From Saonia flava (GTDB taxonomy: Bacteria > Bacteroidota > Bacteroidia > Flavobacteriales > Flavobacteriaceae): DNA of 64,000 bases. The stretch's first letter is position 1. Each line of letters begins with the position of its first letter. Both the position numbers and the translations under genes were made by a program. The stretch is from positions 2,233,062-2,297,061 of the forward strand of contig NZ_JAATJJ010000001.1 in assembly GCF_011927795.1 (NCBI RefSeq), written 5' to 3'. Below are positions 27,203-35,387 of this stretch, piece after piece. Under the pieces are notes generated by a model. It ran no database searches. It was not told the origin of the DNA and saw only the letters and a list, made by a program, of their open reading frames with translations.

Positions 27203-28173
27203 AAAAAGCTTTAGTATGCGGATCTGGAGGATTTATCGGGGGACATCTTGTAAACCGCTTGAAAAAAGAAGGGTATTGGGTTCGAGGAGTTGATTTAAAA
27301 GAAAACGAGTATGGAAACAACAATGCCGACGAGTTTATCATAGGAGACCTTAGAAATATTGATGTTGTCAAACAAGTGGTGACAGAAGATCTTGATGAAG
27401 TATACCAACTTGCCGCCGACATGGGTGGCGCAGGGTTTGTGTTTACTGGTGATAATGATTCCGATATTATGCATAACTCAGCATTATGTAACCTTAATGT
27501 ATTGGAAGAAGTAAAAAATAAAGGGGTAAAGAAAGTTTTTTATTCCTCATCAGCTTGTATGTACCCCGAGTATAACCAAATGGATCCTGAGAATCCCAAA
27601 TGTTCTGAAGATTCTGCATATCCAGCCGCTCCAGATAGCGAATATGGCTGGGAAAAGCTCTTTAGCGAACGGTTATATCTTACATATCATAGAAACCATG
27701 GAATAGAAGTAAGAGTCGCTCGTTTTCATAATATTTTTGGCCCCCAAGGTACTTGGGACGGGGGTAGAGAAAAGGCTCCTGCCGCTCTTTGCAGAAAAGT
27801 GGCAGAAACAGAGGACAATGGATATATCGAAGTTTGGGGAGATGGTAAGCAAACCCGTTCATTTTTATTGGTCGACGAATGTGTTGAAGGAATAAGAAGG
27901 CTTATGGAGTCTGATTTTATAGGGCCTGTAAATATTGGTTCGGAAGAAATGATATCCATTAATGACTATGCAAAAATGATTATTGACATCTCTGGAAAGG
28001 ACATTTCCATTAAAAATATTGAAGGCCCAACAGGTGTGGCTGGTAGAAACTCTGATAATGCATTGATTAGGGAAAAGCTAGACTGGGAACCATCAATGAG
28101 CCTAAGGGAAAGTACCGAAATCACATTCAAGTGGATTTCTAAACAGTTAAAAAGCAGGAACCTTGTCAACTAA
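27199..28173 (+). CDS. GDP-mannose 3,5-epimerase-like SDR protein
   Basis: A 324-residue extended SDR strikingly like plant GDP-mannose 3,5-epimerase. It has GSGGFIGGH (8-16), LAADMGGAGFV (71-81), SSACMYPEY (117-125, with C120 matching the catalytic cysteine), YGWEK (Y149, K153), RFHNIFGPQGTWDGGREKAPAA (split: 175-196), WGDGKQTRSFLLVDECVEG and GRNSDNALIREKLDWEP. The plant enzyme converts GDP-mannose to GDP-L-galactose and GDP-L-gulose. Retention of the cysteine and of the GTWxGGREKAPAA loop supports the same chemistry, giving L-galactose for the glycan. It overlaps its neighbours on both sides by 4 and 11 bp, so it belongs to the operon. Confidence 0.88.
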   Translation: MKKALVCGSGGFIGGHLVNRLKKEGYWVRGVDLKENEYGNNNADEFIIGDLRNIDVVKQVVTEDLDEVYQLAADMGGAGFVFTGDNDSDIMHNSALCNLNVLEEVKNKGVKKVFYSSSACMYPEYNQMDPENPKCSEDSAYPAAPDSEYGWEKLFSERLYLTYHRNHGIEVRVARFHNIFGPQGTWDGGREKAPAALCRKVAETEDNGYIEVWGDGKQTRSFLLVDECVEGIRRLMESDFIGPVNIGSEEMISINDYAKMIIDISGKDISIKNIEGPTGVAGRNSDNALIREKLDWEPSMSLRESTEITFKWISKQLKSRNLVN

Positions 28174-28516
28174 GGTTAAGTTATTTGAATACATACAAAA
28201 CATTGAAGGTGAGTCCACGGCTCACCTTTCTGGGCTAAAAAAGGTTTTTTTAAAGAATACTGATACCAATTCCAAGCTAACTCAATTTGCCCATGGTTTG
28301 TTTATGCCAGGAGAAGTTTGCGAACTTCATGCACATCCAACAATGGATGAACTTTTTTATTTCATCAACGGAACAGGGATTTACAAAGTTAATGACGAAG
28401 AAATAAAGTTAAAACCGGGAACTTTTATTAGAATACCTGCCAAATCTCAACATGAGTTGGTTAATAACGGAAAAAATAACTTGGAGTTTGTATATTTTGG
28501 AATAGCGCTGGATTAA
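28163..28516 (+). CDS. Small cupin-domain protein
   Basis: A 117-residue single-domain cupin, TTG start inside the end of the epimerase gene. Cupin motif 1 is CELHAHPTMDELFYFINGTG (about residues 53-72, two histidines and a glutamate as metal ligands) and motif 2 is GTFIRIPAKSQHELVN with the third histidine. It probably binds a metal ion. Small cupins at the end of glycan operons may isomerise or epimerise nucleotide sugars or act as binding/regulatory proteins; the sequence alone does not choose. It is the last intact gene before the purD scar. Confidence 0.75.
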   Translation: MSTKVKLFEYIQNIEGESTAHLSGLKKVFLKNTDTNSKLTQFAHGLFMPGEVCELHAHPTMDELFYFINGTGIYKVNDEEIKLKPGTFIRIPAKSQHELVNNGKNNLEFVYFGIALD

Positions 28517-28658
28517 ATTTCGCAACCTTTTTTAATTACATATAGTATAGGCATACAGGTTTTAAGCGGAATTATGACCATAGAGCTATCAATAATTAAA
28601 CTGAAACCTTTATTAATTATCTTAAGGGCTGTCCTAAAACATATAAAAAAAAGTAAAC
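28517..28658. other. Right junction of the second glycan module
   Basis: 142 bp with no gene, between the cupin stop and the point where purD similarity begins. It contains GGGCTGTCCTAAAA at 28626-28639, which is reminiscent of insertion-sequence ends but has no visible partner. Stops occur in all frames. Confidence 0.5.
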
Positions 28659-28868
28659 ACCGGAACCGAAAACATTAAAGATTCAATCATTTTCCATACA
28701 GGCACCAAACTGTCAGAATGAAAAGTAGTCACTAATGGGGGTAGGGTCATGGCAATCACTTCTTATGGAGGCAATTTTAAAGAAGCATTGCAAAAATCAT
28801 ATCAAAATATGAAAAACTTACATTTTGATGGAATGTACTATCGTAAAGATATTGGATTTGACCTATAG
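28659..28868 (+). pseudogene. Broken 3' fragment of purD
   Basis: The translation TGTENIKDSIIFHTGTKL, then an in-frame stop (TGA at 28722) in place of the Gly codon, continuing to HFDGMYYRKDIGFDL and a TAG stop, lines up without gaps with the last ~70 codons of purD at 18209. By hand count about 41 of 210 bases differ (about 80% identity). Most changes are synonymous or conservative, as expected of two alleles that diverged while both were functional. The stop codon overlaps the last bases of the convergent DUF6341-type gene (ends 28863), so this looks like the original chromosomal end of purD, left behind when the upstream part was displaced. It is not a functional gene. Confidence 0.92.
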
Positions 28869-29084
28869 GTAAGAGTGGGAAGAAATACTTTTATCCTCTT
28901 CACCATTGTCACTAAATGTTTTAAGCTGTAGCATCCAATAAACCATGGCTACTGCACCTATCAGCATAAAAATCCAGTTGATGGAGTTTGAAGCCCACCA
29001 GCTTTCCATAAAACGGAACATATCATAGGGAGCAAAAAGAACATTGACAAATAAATCCTCTATACCTTCAAAAAATGACTTCAT
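28863..29084 (-). CDS. DUF6341-like small membrane protein
   Basis: A 73-residue protein. It has an N-terminal amphipathic segment (MKSFFEGIEDLFVNVLFAPY), one membrane helix (about 35-53, NWIFMLIGAVAMVYWMLQL) and an acidic/serine-rich tail. It resembles the DUF6341 proteins of Flavobacteriia; the name is from memory and no function is known to me. It converges on the purD remnant with a 6-bp overlap of stop codons, and diverges from the DUF6427-like gene. It has its own -7 element. Confidence 0.75.
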   Translation of the reverse strand: MKSFFEGIEDLFVNVLFAPYDMFRFMESWWASNSINWIFMLIGAVAMVYWMLQLKTFSDNGEEDKSISSHSYL

Positions 29085-29103
29085 CTTAGTTATATTTACG
29101 ATA

Positions 29104-29111
29104 CAAAAATA
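29104..29111 (-). promoter_or_regulatory. Promoter of the DUF6341-like gene
   Basis: TATTTTTG on the minus strand fits the -7 consensus, 19 nt before the ATG. A CTTG (plus-strand CAAG at 29131-29134) lies exactly 19 bp upstream, a good position for the -33 element. Confidence 0.6.
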
Positions 29112-29123
29112 GTAAAACCCAAG

Positions 29124-30059
29124 ATGATTTCAAGCATTTTTGGAAAAACAAAGCCTATAAGTTTCATTATTGTGCTTTCCTTTCTGTTCCTTTTTTATTG
29201 GGCTACCTCTTTTTTATTGTTTTCAAAGAACATTTTAATTGGAACAATTTCCTTGGAACTTTTTTATCTAGTGGCATTATTGCTCAGTATTTTTGTTGTG
29301 AATTTTATAGTAAGTAGGAATAAGTTAACAGGTGCAAATACATACACCATACTTATATTCACGTTGTTTATTTTGGTTTTTCCTAGGGTAATGGCAAATG
29401 GGAAAGCAATATTATCGGGACTATTTATCCTTATTTCCATTAGAAGGTTGATCAGTATTAAGACGCTGAACAATGTAAAGAAGAAAATTTTCGACGCTAC
29501 AAGTTGGGTGCTAATATCCAGCTTGTTTTATGATTGGGCCCTGCTTTATTTGGTCTTGGTCTTTATTACTATTTATTTCTATCAGCCAAAAAAAATTAGA
29601 AACTGGCTGGTCCCTATTGTGGCTTTTTTTGCAATATCAATTATTATATACAGTGTTTTATTGATTACTGGTAATATTGAATTTTTAGAAAACCATTATT
29701 TGTTTTCCTTTAAGATTGATGATGGGATTTTTCAAAATTGGAGAAACCACACGTTGGTCTTTTTATATATTTTGAGTGTGGCTTTTTCTATTTTCTTTTC
29801 ATTTGTAAAATTGGGAAAAACAGGGCTGGGAAGGGTAATTTCTCTTAGATTGATACTTATTTCCCTCATAGTCGGACTAGTGGTGTTTGTTTTAAAAAAT
29901 TTATCAGAACCTGTACTTATTTTTACATTCTTTCCTGCTGCGGTATTTGTAACCAATTATATAGAATCCATAAAGCGACCAAATATCAAGGAAACGGTTT
30001 TAATATGCTCTGTTGTTATCTCTATCGGCATTGCCATATCTGGCTTTTTCATAAAATAA
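29124..30059 (+). CDS. DUF6427-like polytopic membrane protein
   Basis: A 311-residue integral membrane protein with about nine or ten helices and few charged loops; no catalytic motif is visible. The size, helix pattern and position between a DUF6341-like gene and a DUF4254 gene fit the DUF6427 family of Flavobacteriia (name from memory, function unknown). It is followed after 29 bp by the DUF4254 gene, which has its own promoter candidate. It belongs to the core locus that originally adjoined purD. Confidence 0.72.
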   Translation: MISSIFGKTKPISFIIVLSFLFLFYWATSFLLFSKNILIGTISLELFYLVALLLSIFVVNFIVSRNKLTGANTYTILIFTLFILVFPRVMANGKAILSGLFILISIRRLISIKTLNNVKKKIFDATSWVLISSLFYDWALLYLVLVFITIYFYQPKKIRNWLVPIVAFFAISIIIYSVLLITGNIEFLENHYLFSFKIDDGIFQNWRNHTLVFLYILSVAFSIFFSFVKLGKTGLGRVISLRLILISLIVGLVVFVLKNLSEPVLIFTFFPAAVFVTNYIESIKRPNIKETVLICSVVISIGIAISGFFIK

Positions 30060-30065
30060 ATACGG

Positions 30066-30073
30066 TATCTTTG
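30066..30073 (+). promoter_or_regulatory. Candidate -7 promoter of the DUF4254 gene
   Basis: TATCTTTG matches TAnnTTTG and ends 15 nt before the ATG at 30089, predicting a short leader. Confidence 0.5.
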
Positions 30074-30088
30074 TAAAAAATTCTATGT

Positions 30089-30694
30089 ATGTTTAGCGAG
30101 TATGCCTATTCAATTTTTTTGAAAAGTATAAAACAGTATCATATTGAGGATACCGTAAATCAAGTTTTTGAAAACCCCTATGAGAAGGAAGACATAGCAC
30201 ATTTGTTGTATAGAAAAAACTGGATAGATACTGTGCAATGGCATTATGAGGACATTATTAGAGACCCAAACATTAATCCGAATGAAGCTTTGACTTTAAA
30301 GCGAAAAATTGATGCCAGTAACCAAGATAGGACGGATTTAGTAGAATATATTGACAATTATTTTCTTAATAAGTACGAATCGGTTAAAATTAATGAAGAC
30401 GCCACTATTAATACTGAAAGCCCGGCTTGGGCAATAGACAGGCTATCCATTCTGGCACTTAAAATCTATCATATGCAGGAGGAGGCAACCCGAATTGACG
30501 CTTCCCCTGAACACTTGGATAAATGTCAACTTAAACTTGATATTTTATTGGAACAAAAGAAGGACCTTTGTAGCGCCATAGATCAACTTATAGGAGACAT
30601 TGAAGCAGGTAATAAGTATATGAAGGTCTATAGGCAAATGAAGATGTACAATGATGAAGAGTTAAACCCGATTCTTCGTGGGCAAAAGCAGTAA
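30089..30694 (+). CDS. DUF4254 domain-containing protein
   Basis: A 201-residue soluble, mostly helical protein with conserved NWIDTVQWHYEDIIRDP (about 44-60), the family hallmark, followed by RKIDASNQDRTDLVEYID and SPAWAIDRLSILALKIYHM. It binds no obvious cofactor and its function is unknown. It overlaps the glycosyltransferase family 9 gene by 17 bp, a pairing that recurs in Bacteroidota and suggests a role in LPS core assembly, by association only. Confidence 0.85.
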   Translation: MFSEYAYSIFLKSIKQYHIEDTVNQVFENPYEKEDIAHLLYRKNWIDTVQWHYEDIIRDPNINPNEALTLKRKIDASNQDRTDLVEYIDNYFLNKYESVKINEDATINTESPAWAIDRLSILALKIYHMQEEATRIDASPEHLDKCQLKLDILLEQKKDLCSAIDQLIGDIEAGNKYMKVYRQMKMYNDEELNPILRGQKQ

Positions 30695-31733
30695 AAAGAA
30701 AGAACTATCACATTTACTGGTGATACGCCTCTCGGCCATGGGCGATGTTGCCATGACTGTTCCCGTACTTTATGCATTGACTCGCCAATATCCTGAGTTA
30801 AAAATAACAGTCCTTACTAGGGTTTTTTTTAAACCCATGTTTTCCCAGCTAAGAAATGTATCCATATTTGAAGCTGATGTTAATGGAAAACACAAAGGAA
30901 TTCATGGGTTGTGGAAACTTTTTAAAGAGCTAAAAACGCTTAAAATTGATGGAGTGGCTGATCTTCACAATGTTTTGCGAAGTAATATCCTTAAAAAGTT
31001 TTTTAAGAGGGATGACATTCCTTTTGTACAAATAGATAAAGGTAGAAAAGAAAAAAAGCGACTTATATCTTCAAAAAATAAAATCTTTAAACCTTTAAAA
31101 TCTACCTATGAAAGATATGCGGATGTCTTTAAAGAATTAGGTTTTCCACTGGAGTTCAAAAATAAGGAGTTCTTAACCAAAGAAGCACTTTCTAATAAGG
31201 TTCAAAAAATAATTGAACCCGAAACCAAAAAATGGATAGGAATAGCACCCTTTGCGGCATTTGAAGGAAAGATGTACCCACTTCATTTTATGGAAAAGGT
31301 GATAGAAAAATTAAATAATACCGAAAAGTATAAAATATTATTATTTGGCGGCGGGGGCTTAGAAACAGAGAAACTTAACCAACTTTCCAAAAAGTATTCA
31401 AACGTAATTTCCATTGCCGGTCTACTTTCCTTTGAGGACGAACTTTTGGTTATTTCTAATTTGGATGTAATGGTGGCAATGGATAGTGGCAATGGGCACT
31501 TATCGGCAATGTATGGAGTGCCAACAATAACCTTATGGGGTGTTACACATCCTTTTGCCGGTTTTTCACCTTTTGGTCAAGATATTAATAATTCAATTTT
31601 GGCGGACAGGGATAAATTTCCATTCATTCCAACATCTGTCTATGGAAATAAATTTCCAAAAGGATATGAAAAGGTAATGGAAACTATTCAACCAGAACAA
31701 GTCGTTCAAAAAATACTTCAGCTGTTGAATTAG
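30678..31733 (+). CDS. Glycosyltransferase family 9 (ADP-heptose:LPS heptosyltransferase-like)
   Basis: A 351-residue GT-B enzyme of the WaaC/WaaF family. It has the N-terminal HLLVIRLSAMGDVAMTVPVL (residues 11-30), an acceptor-side DLHNVLRS, and a C-terminal donor domain with GIAPFAAFEGKMYP, LFGGGG, and the MDSGNGHLSAMYGVPTITLWG motif split near 272-292. It should transfer heptose or a related sugar to lipid A core in the cytoplasm-facing leaflet. The GTG start lies inside the DUF4254 gene. The donor specificity of Bacteroidota members varies. Confidence 0.9.
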   Translation: MGKSSKKKELSHLLVIRLSAMGDVAMTVPVLYALTRQYPELKITVLTRVFFKPMFSQLRNVSIFEADVNGKHKGIHGLWKLFKELKTLKIDGVADLHNVLRSNILKKFFKRDDIPFVQIDKGRKEKKRLISSKNKIFKPLKSTYERYADVFKELGFPLEFKNKEFLTKEALSNKVQKIIEPETKKWIGIAPFAAFEGKMYPLHFMEKVIEKLNNTEKYKILLFGGGGLETEKLNQLSKKYSNVISIAGLLSFEDELLVISNLDVMVAMDSGNGHLSAMYGVPTITLWGVTHPFAGFSPFGQDINNSILADRDKFPFIPTSVYGNKFPKGYEKVMETIQPEQVVQKILQLLN

Positions 31734-31846
31734 ATTAGGGTTTTTATGTTGATGTTTGATAATACCTTAAAGCAATCTCTCATCATAATTTACAAGGCTA
31801 TCAGATTCATCTGATCTATCTTAAAACCGATTTTCTTTTCTTTGAA

Positions 31847-32902
31847 TTAAGCTACTGTTCCTTGGCAACTGCTACCAGCACCAGCTGTACAACCATAGCA
31901 ATGTTGGGATATTATAATGTTTCGGTCTGTTAATACTTCTTCATTATAATCTTTAATGTGTTTTATTTTACTGGCAACTTTTAAATCCAGCATTTGGTTA
32001 AAATCACAATCGTACAACCAACCGTCCCAACTAACGGATATGGTATTGGTACACATTACATTGGCAACAGCAGCTGGATTATAAGCTTCTACAAGGGCAT
32101 ACATATAATCCTCATAATTTTCAGAGGCTAATAAGTAATCCAAAAATCTGGAAATTGGTAAATTGGTAATGGCAAAAAGATTGTGAAACTCTATATTAAA
32201 ATCCTCTCGTAGTGCTTTTTTAAAATCTTGTTCTAAAGCTATTTGGTCACCTGGAAGATATGCTCCAGAAGGATTGTAGACCAAATCTAACCTTAGGTCA
32301 CTATCTGGTATACCATAACCCACGGTGTTAAGCTCTTGCAGTGCTTTTATGGATTTATCAAAAACGCCATCACCACGCTGCTTGTCAGTTTTGCCCCTTG
32401 TATAATGTGGCATGGACGAGACAACATGTACATTGTGTTTTTTAAAGAATTCTGGCAAATCGTAATATTTTTTATTGGCTCGTATAATGGTAAGATTAGA
32501 GCGAACAATAAAATCTTTTACCCCAGCCCTGGATGCCTCTTCTACAAACCATCTAAAATTTGGATTCATTTCAGGAGCTCCACCTGTAAGGTCTAGCGTA
32601 TGTGCTCCGGTATTCTTAATTACTTCCAGACATTGCGCCATGGTTTCTTTGGTCATAATCTCTTTTCTGTCCGGACCTGCATCCACATGGCAGTGTGCGC
32701 ACACTTGATTGCACATATATCCTACATTTATTTGAAGAATTTCCAATTTTGTTGGACGCAGAGGAAAATGACCTATTTCTGCTATTTTATCCTTAAAATA
32801 AGGAAGTTCCCCATCAGCAAAAATGCCATTGTTCAACACCTCCAATTGTTTGTTGGCAGATGAAAGTTCACTTTGTTGTGCTTTTAAGGATTTTGTCGCC
32901 AT
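31847..32902 (-). CDS. arsS: Radical SAM protein ArsS (arsenosugar biosynthesis type)
   Basis: A 351-residue radical SAM enzyme with the CNQVCAHC cluster motif (C64, C68, C71 in a CX3CX2C arrangement), the glycine-rich DLTGGAPEMNP after it, and a cysteine-rich C terminus (HCYGCTAGAGSSCQGTVA). This matches the family named ArsS, thought to attach the 5'-deoxyadenosyl group to methylated arsenicals; some relatives carry selenocysteine in the tail, whereas here all positions are cysteine codons. It pairs with the AhpD-like gene immediately upstream on the same strand (32 bp), as in other arsenosugar loci. No arsM methyltransferase is in this window. Confidence 0.88.
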   Translation of the reverse strand: MATKSLKAQQSELSSANKQLEVLNNGIFADGELPYFKDKIAEIGHFPLRPTKLEILQINVGYMCNQVCAHCHVDAGPDRKEIMTKETMAQCLEVIKNTGAHTLDLTGGAPEMNPNFRWFVEEASRAGVKDFIVRSNLTIIRANKKYYDLPEFFKKHNVHVVSSMPHYTRGKTDKQRGDGVFDKSIKALQELNTVGYGIPDSDLRLDLVYNPSGAYLPGDQIALEQDFKKALREDFNIEFHNLFAITNLPISRFLDYLLASENYEDYMYALVEAYNPAAVANVMCTNTISVSWDGWLYDCDFNQMLDLKVASKIKHIKDYNEEVLTDRNIIISQHCYGCTAGAGSSCQGTVA

Positions 32903-32934
32903 TATTTTTGTTATCGGTTGGTAAAACCTACCCT

Positions 32935-33270
32935 TTACATTGATAATTTATTATACTTGTTCATCATCTGCACTCCATGTACTAAAGTGGCACCACTTTC
33001 AATTGCGGCACCAGCATGTACTGCCTCCATCATTTCTTCTTTTGTAATGCCACGCTGTAAGCCATCTTTGGTATATGCATCTATACAGTATGGGCATTTT
33101 ACAACATGCGCCACTGCCAATGCAATCAAAGACTTTTCTCGAGCAGAAAGGGCCCCTTCCTCGAATACCTTACTATAATAATCAAAAAATTTACTTCCTA
33201 ATTCCTCGCTCCATTCTGTAATATTTCCAAATTTTCGTAAATCTTTCGGGTCGTAATATGAGTCTGCCAT
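32935..33270 (-). CDS. AhpD-like, arsenosugar biosynthesis-associated peroxidase-like protein
   Basis: A 111-residue carboxymuconolactone decarboxylase/AhpD-fold protein with the redox motif VVKCPYCIDAYTKDG (C59, C62) and a downstream AVHAGAAIESGATLVHG helix. It is first in a two-gene operon with arsS. Members of this subgroup are annotated as associated with arsenosugar biosynthesis because of that pairing; the CXXC suggests thiol redox or peroxide chemistry, but the true substrate is not known to me. Confidence 0.87.
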   Translation of the reverse strand: MADSYYDPKDLRKFGNITEWSEELGSKFFDYYSKVFEEGALSAREKSLIALAVAHVVKCPYCIDAYTKDGLQRGITKEEMMEAVHAGAAIESGATLVHGVQMMNKYNKLSM

Positions 33271-33490
33271 TTTGTAATGTTTAGTATTGTTTTGGGGATA
33301 AACTTACGATAAAAACCTATTTTGGGTTTGGTCGATACCATAAATAGTTCTTTACAAAAGATGTTGGATAGTTTTAAATTTATAGGAAATATAACAACCA
33401 TAGGCCTTTACTGCCTATGCTGTAAAAATTTTGGGATTAAACATGAAAATAAAACAATAGGACAGAAAGCTTGAAAGGTATTAAACGTAT

Positions 33491-33528
33491 AAAACCCCTA
33501 AACCTATTTAAAAGGCTTAAGGGGTTTT
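33491..33528 (-). terminator. Hairpin terminator of the DUF885 gene
   Basis: An imperfect inverted repeat with AAAACCCC (33491-33498) and GGGGTTTT (33521-33528) arms extended by TTAAGCC/AAACC pairing, placed about 20 bp after the DUF885 stop on the minus strand, with TTTTA following the stem. Confidence 0.65.
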
Positions 33529-33545
33529 CTAAATAATTACGTCTT

Positions 33546-35387
33546 TTATCCTTTAATTTCTTTTTTGGAATTTATCCATGCATTGACTCTACGTTCCAAT
33601 AATTCCAAGGGTAGGGCACCCCCTCCAAGTACTGTATCATGAAACCCTTTAATGTCAAAATTGTTTCCTAGTTCTGCTTCTGCCTTTTTACGCAATTCCT
33701 GAATCTTAAGCATTCCTATTTTATAAGAAGTAGCTTGTCCTGGCATTACCATATAGCGTTGCACTTCTGCTTTTATGGCTCCTTGTGAAATGGAAGAGTT
33801 TTCGGTAAAATATTTTATCCCGTCTGCTTCTGTCCATCCTTTTGCATGCAGTCCGGTATCCACTACTAGTCTAATTGCTCTCCAAATCTCATTTACTAAA
33901 CGTCCAAAATCATAGTATGGATTCTGGTATCCGCCCATTTCTTTTGCCAAAGCTTCTGAGTACAACCCCCAGCCTTCGCTGTATACGCTGAACCCTGCTT
34001 GAGTCCTAAACTTAGGAACAGATTCTAATTCTTGGGCAATAGAAATCTGCATATGATGACCAGGATTTCCTTCATGATAGGCTACGCCTTCCATGGTTGA
34101 TTTAGGCATGGCATTCATATCCGACAGATGCACATAGTATGTGCCAGACCTTGATCCATCCGGTGTTCCTGCAGAATAGTGCTGAGGAGCACCATCTTGT
34201 TCTCTAAAAGCCTCAACACGTTTTACCTCTAATTTAGCTTTAGGTAGAATTCCAAAATAGTCGGGTAATTTCTTTGTTAGGTCATCCAGATATTTGGTGG
34301 ATTCATCTAAGTAAGCCTGTCTCCCTTCATCGGTATTTGGAAAGAAAAATTGCTTGTCAGTATTTACAAACTTAAAGAATGCATTTAAATCCTCCTTAAA
34401 ACCAACTTTTTCTTTAATGGCCATCATTTCACCTTTAATTCTGGCAACTTCTTTTAAACCAATCTCATGAATTTCATCTGCAGTGAGCCCAGTTGTAGTA
34501 AAGACCTTTAACCGGTAATTATAAAAATCTTTTCCATTAGGGTGTCTACTAACACCTGTAGGAGTTTCTTCGGCGTTGTCAATCTCGGTTTCTAACCACG
34601 CTAAAAGATTGTCGTAAGCTGGTTTAAAATAATCTATAAGGGCTTTCTCCGATTTTTCTTTGAGAGAATCCGCTTGCTCGGAGGTTATTTTGCCATCGGA
34701 CAAAAGCGCCTCAATTTTTCCGTTCATATCGCTCAATAAAGGGGAATTTTTTTCACTTTCGGAAAAAGGCTTACCCTCTATCAAGGCCTTAGTTTGCTTA
34801 ATGACAGTTTCAAAGGCAAATTTTGGAGGTAGAATACCTAGGGTGGCCTGTTCTTTTGCCCTGTCAACCAATTGATTCATTGCTCTTCCCGTTTCTTGAA
34901 TCCTCGAGACATAGGCGTTCATATCGGCAAGACTGTCCACTTTGTGAAAATTGATTAAATAACTTGGAAGACGCGTATGCATTCCCCGCATTTGATCAAA
35001 AACATAATCCGTGTCTCTATAAGCAACACCTTCTTTTAAAGTCTCATATTGATATACCCATAAATCATATGAAGTTTGGTCGGCCTCATCCAGACTATTA
35101 TAGTCGAATTTTTCTTTTAGCTCGTTGGTGCTTTCCGAATACCATGCCAATTGTTCATCCTCGGCCTCTTTGCTTAAGTCATCAATTTTATCATATTGGT
35201 CTTTTCTTCCTAATGCAGTAAGATGTAACGGGCTCATCTGAAGTACTTCCTCGTACTTATCATCAAACCATTGGTTTAGGGCCTCCGTTTGGTTGACTTC
35301 TTGTTTAGGGGATTCTTTACAGGAAGAAATCAATAAAAGAATAAATAGAAAGGGTATTACAATACTTGAAGAGGTGAATTTTTTCAT
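33546..35387 (-). CDS. DUF885 family lipoprotein (putative zinc peptidase)
   Basis: A 613-residue exported protein. The N terminus is a lipoprotein signal (FILLLISSC, lipid-modified cysteine at about 23). The DUF885 body is helical and carries the conserved YHEGNPGHHMQ motif around residue 440, an HExxGH-type pattern consistent with metal binding, then YSEGWGLYSEAL and RVVDTGLHAKGWT-like segments. DUF885 proteins are treated as likely metallopeptidases related to carboxypeptidase Taq/M3-type folds; activity is inferred. It is a single-gene unit with its own terminator and a 233-bp upstream gap. Confidence 0.88.
   Translation of the reverse strand: MKKFTSSSIVIPFLFILLLISSCKESPKQEVNQTEALNQWFDDKYEEVLQMSPLHLTALGRKDQYDKIDDLSKEAEDEQLAWYSESTNELKEKFDYNSLDEADQTSYDLWVYQYETLKEGVAYRDTDYVFDQMRGMHTRLPSYLINFHKVDSLADMNAYVSRIQETGRAMNQLVDRAKEQATLGILPPKFAFETVIKQTKALIEGKPFSESEKNSPLLSDMNGKIEALLSDGKITSEQADSLKEKSEKALIDYFKPAYDNLLAWLETEIDNAEETPTGVSRHPNGKDFYNYRLKVFTTTGLTADEIHEIGLKEVARIKGEMMAIKEKVGFKEDLNAFFKFVNTDKQFFFPNTDEGRQAYLDESTKYLDDLTKKLPDYFGILPKAKLEVKRVEAFREQDGAPQHYSAGTPDGSRSGTYYVHLSDMNAMPKSTMEGVAYHEGNPGHHMQISIAQELESVPKFRTQAGFSVYSEGWGLYSEALAKEMGGYQNPYYDFGRLVNEIWRAIRLVVDTGLHAKGWTEADGIKYFTENSSISQGAIKAEVQRYMVMPGQATSYKIGMLKIQELRKKAEAELGNNFDIKGFHDTVLGGGALPLELLERRVNAWINSKKEIKG

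Noticed and set aside
28521-28530. CGCAACCTTT, like the first half of the ECF promoter candidate at 63543
   Set aside because: It lies after the last gene of the glycan operon and has no second half or downstream gene on that strand other than the purD scar.
19481-28658. The second glycan module as an integrase-driven genomic island
   Set aside because: No integrase, transposase, tRNA target or direct attachment repeats were found. The 210-bp purD similarity is too diverged to be an attachment duplication made at a recent insertion.
31799-31816. ATCAGAT/ATCTGAT hairpin between the GT9 and arsS genes
   Set aside because: Only 7-bp arms with a 2-nt loop and no T run; too weak to call a terminator.
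31847-32902. A selenocysteine codon in the ArsS-type protein
   Set aside because: I read the C-terminal codons: all the expected positions are TGC/TGT cysteine codons and there is no internal TGA.
33198-33401. A 67-codon minus-strand frame between the arsenosugar pair and the DUF885 gene
   Set aside because: It overlaps the AhpD-like gene in another frame and shows no family features.
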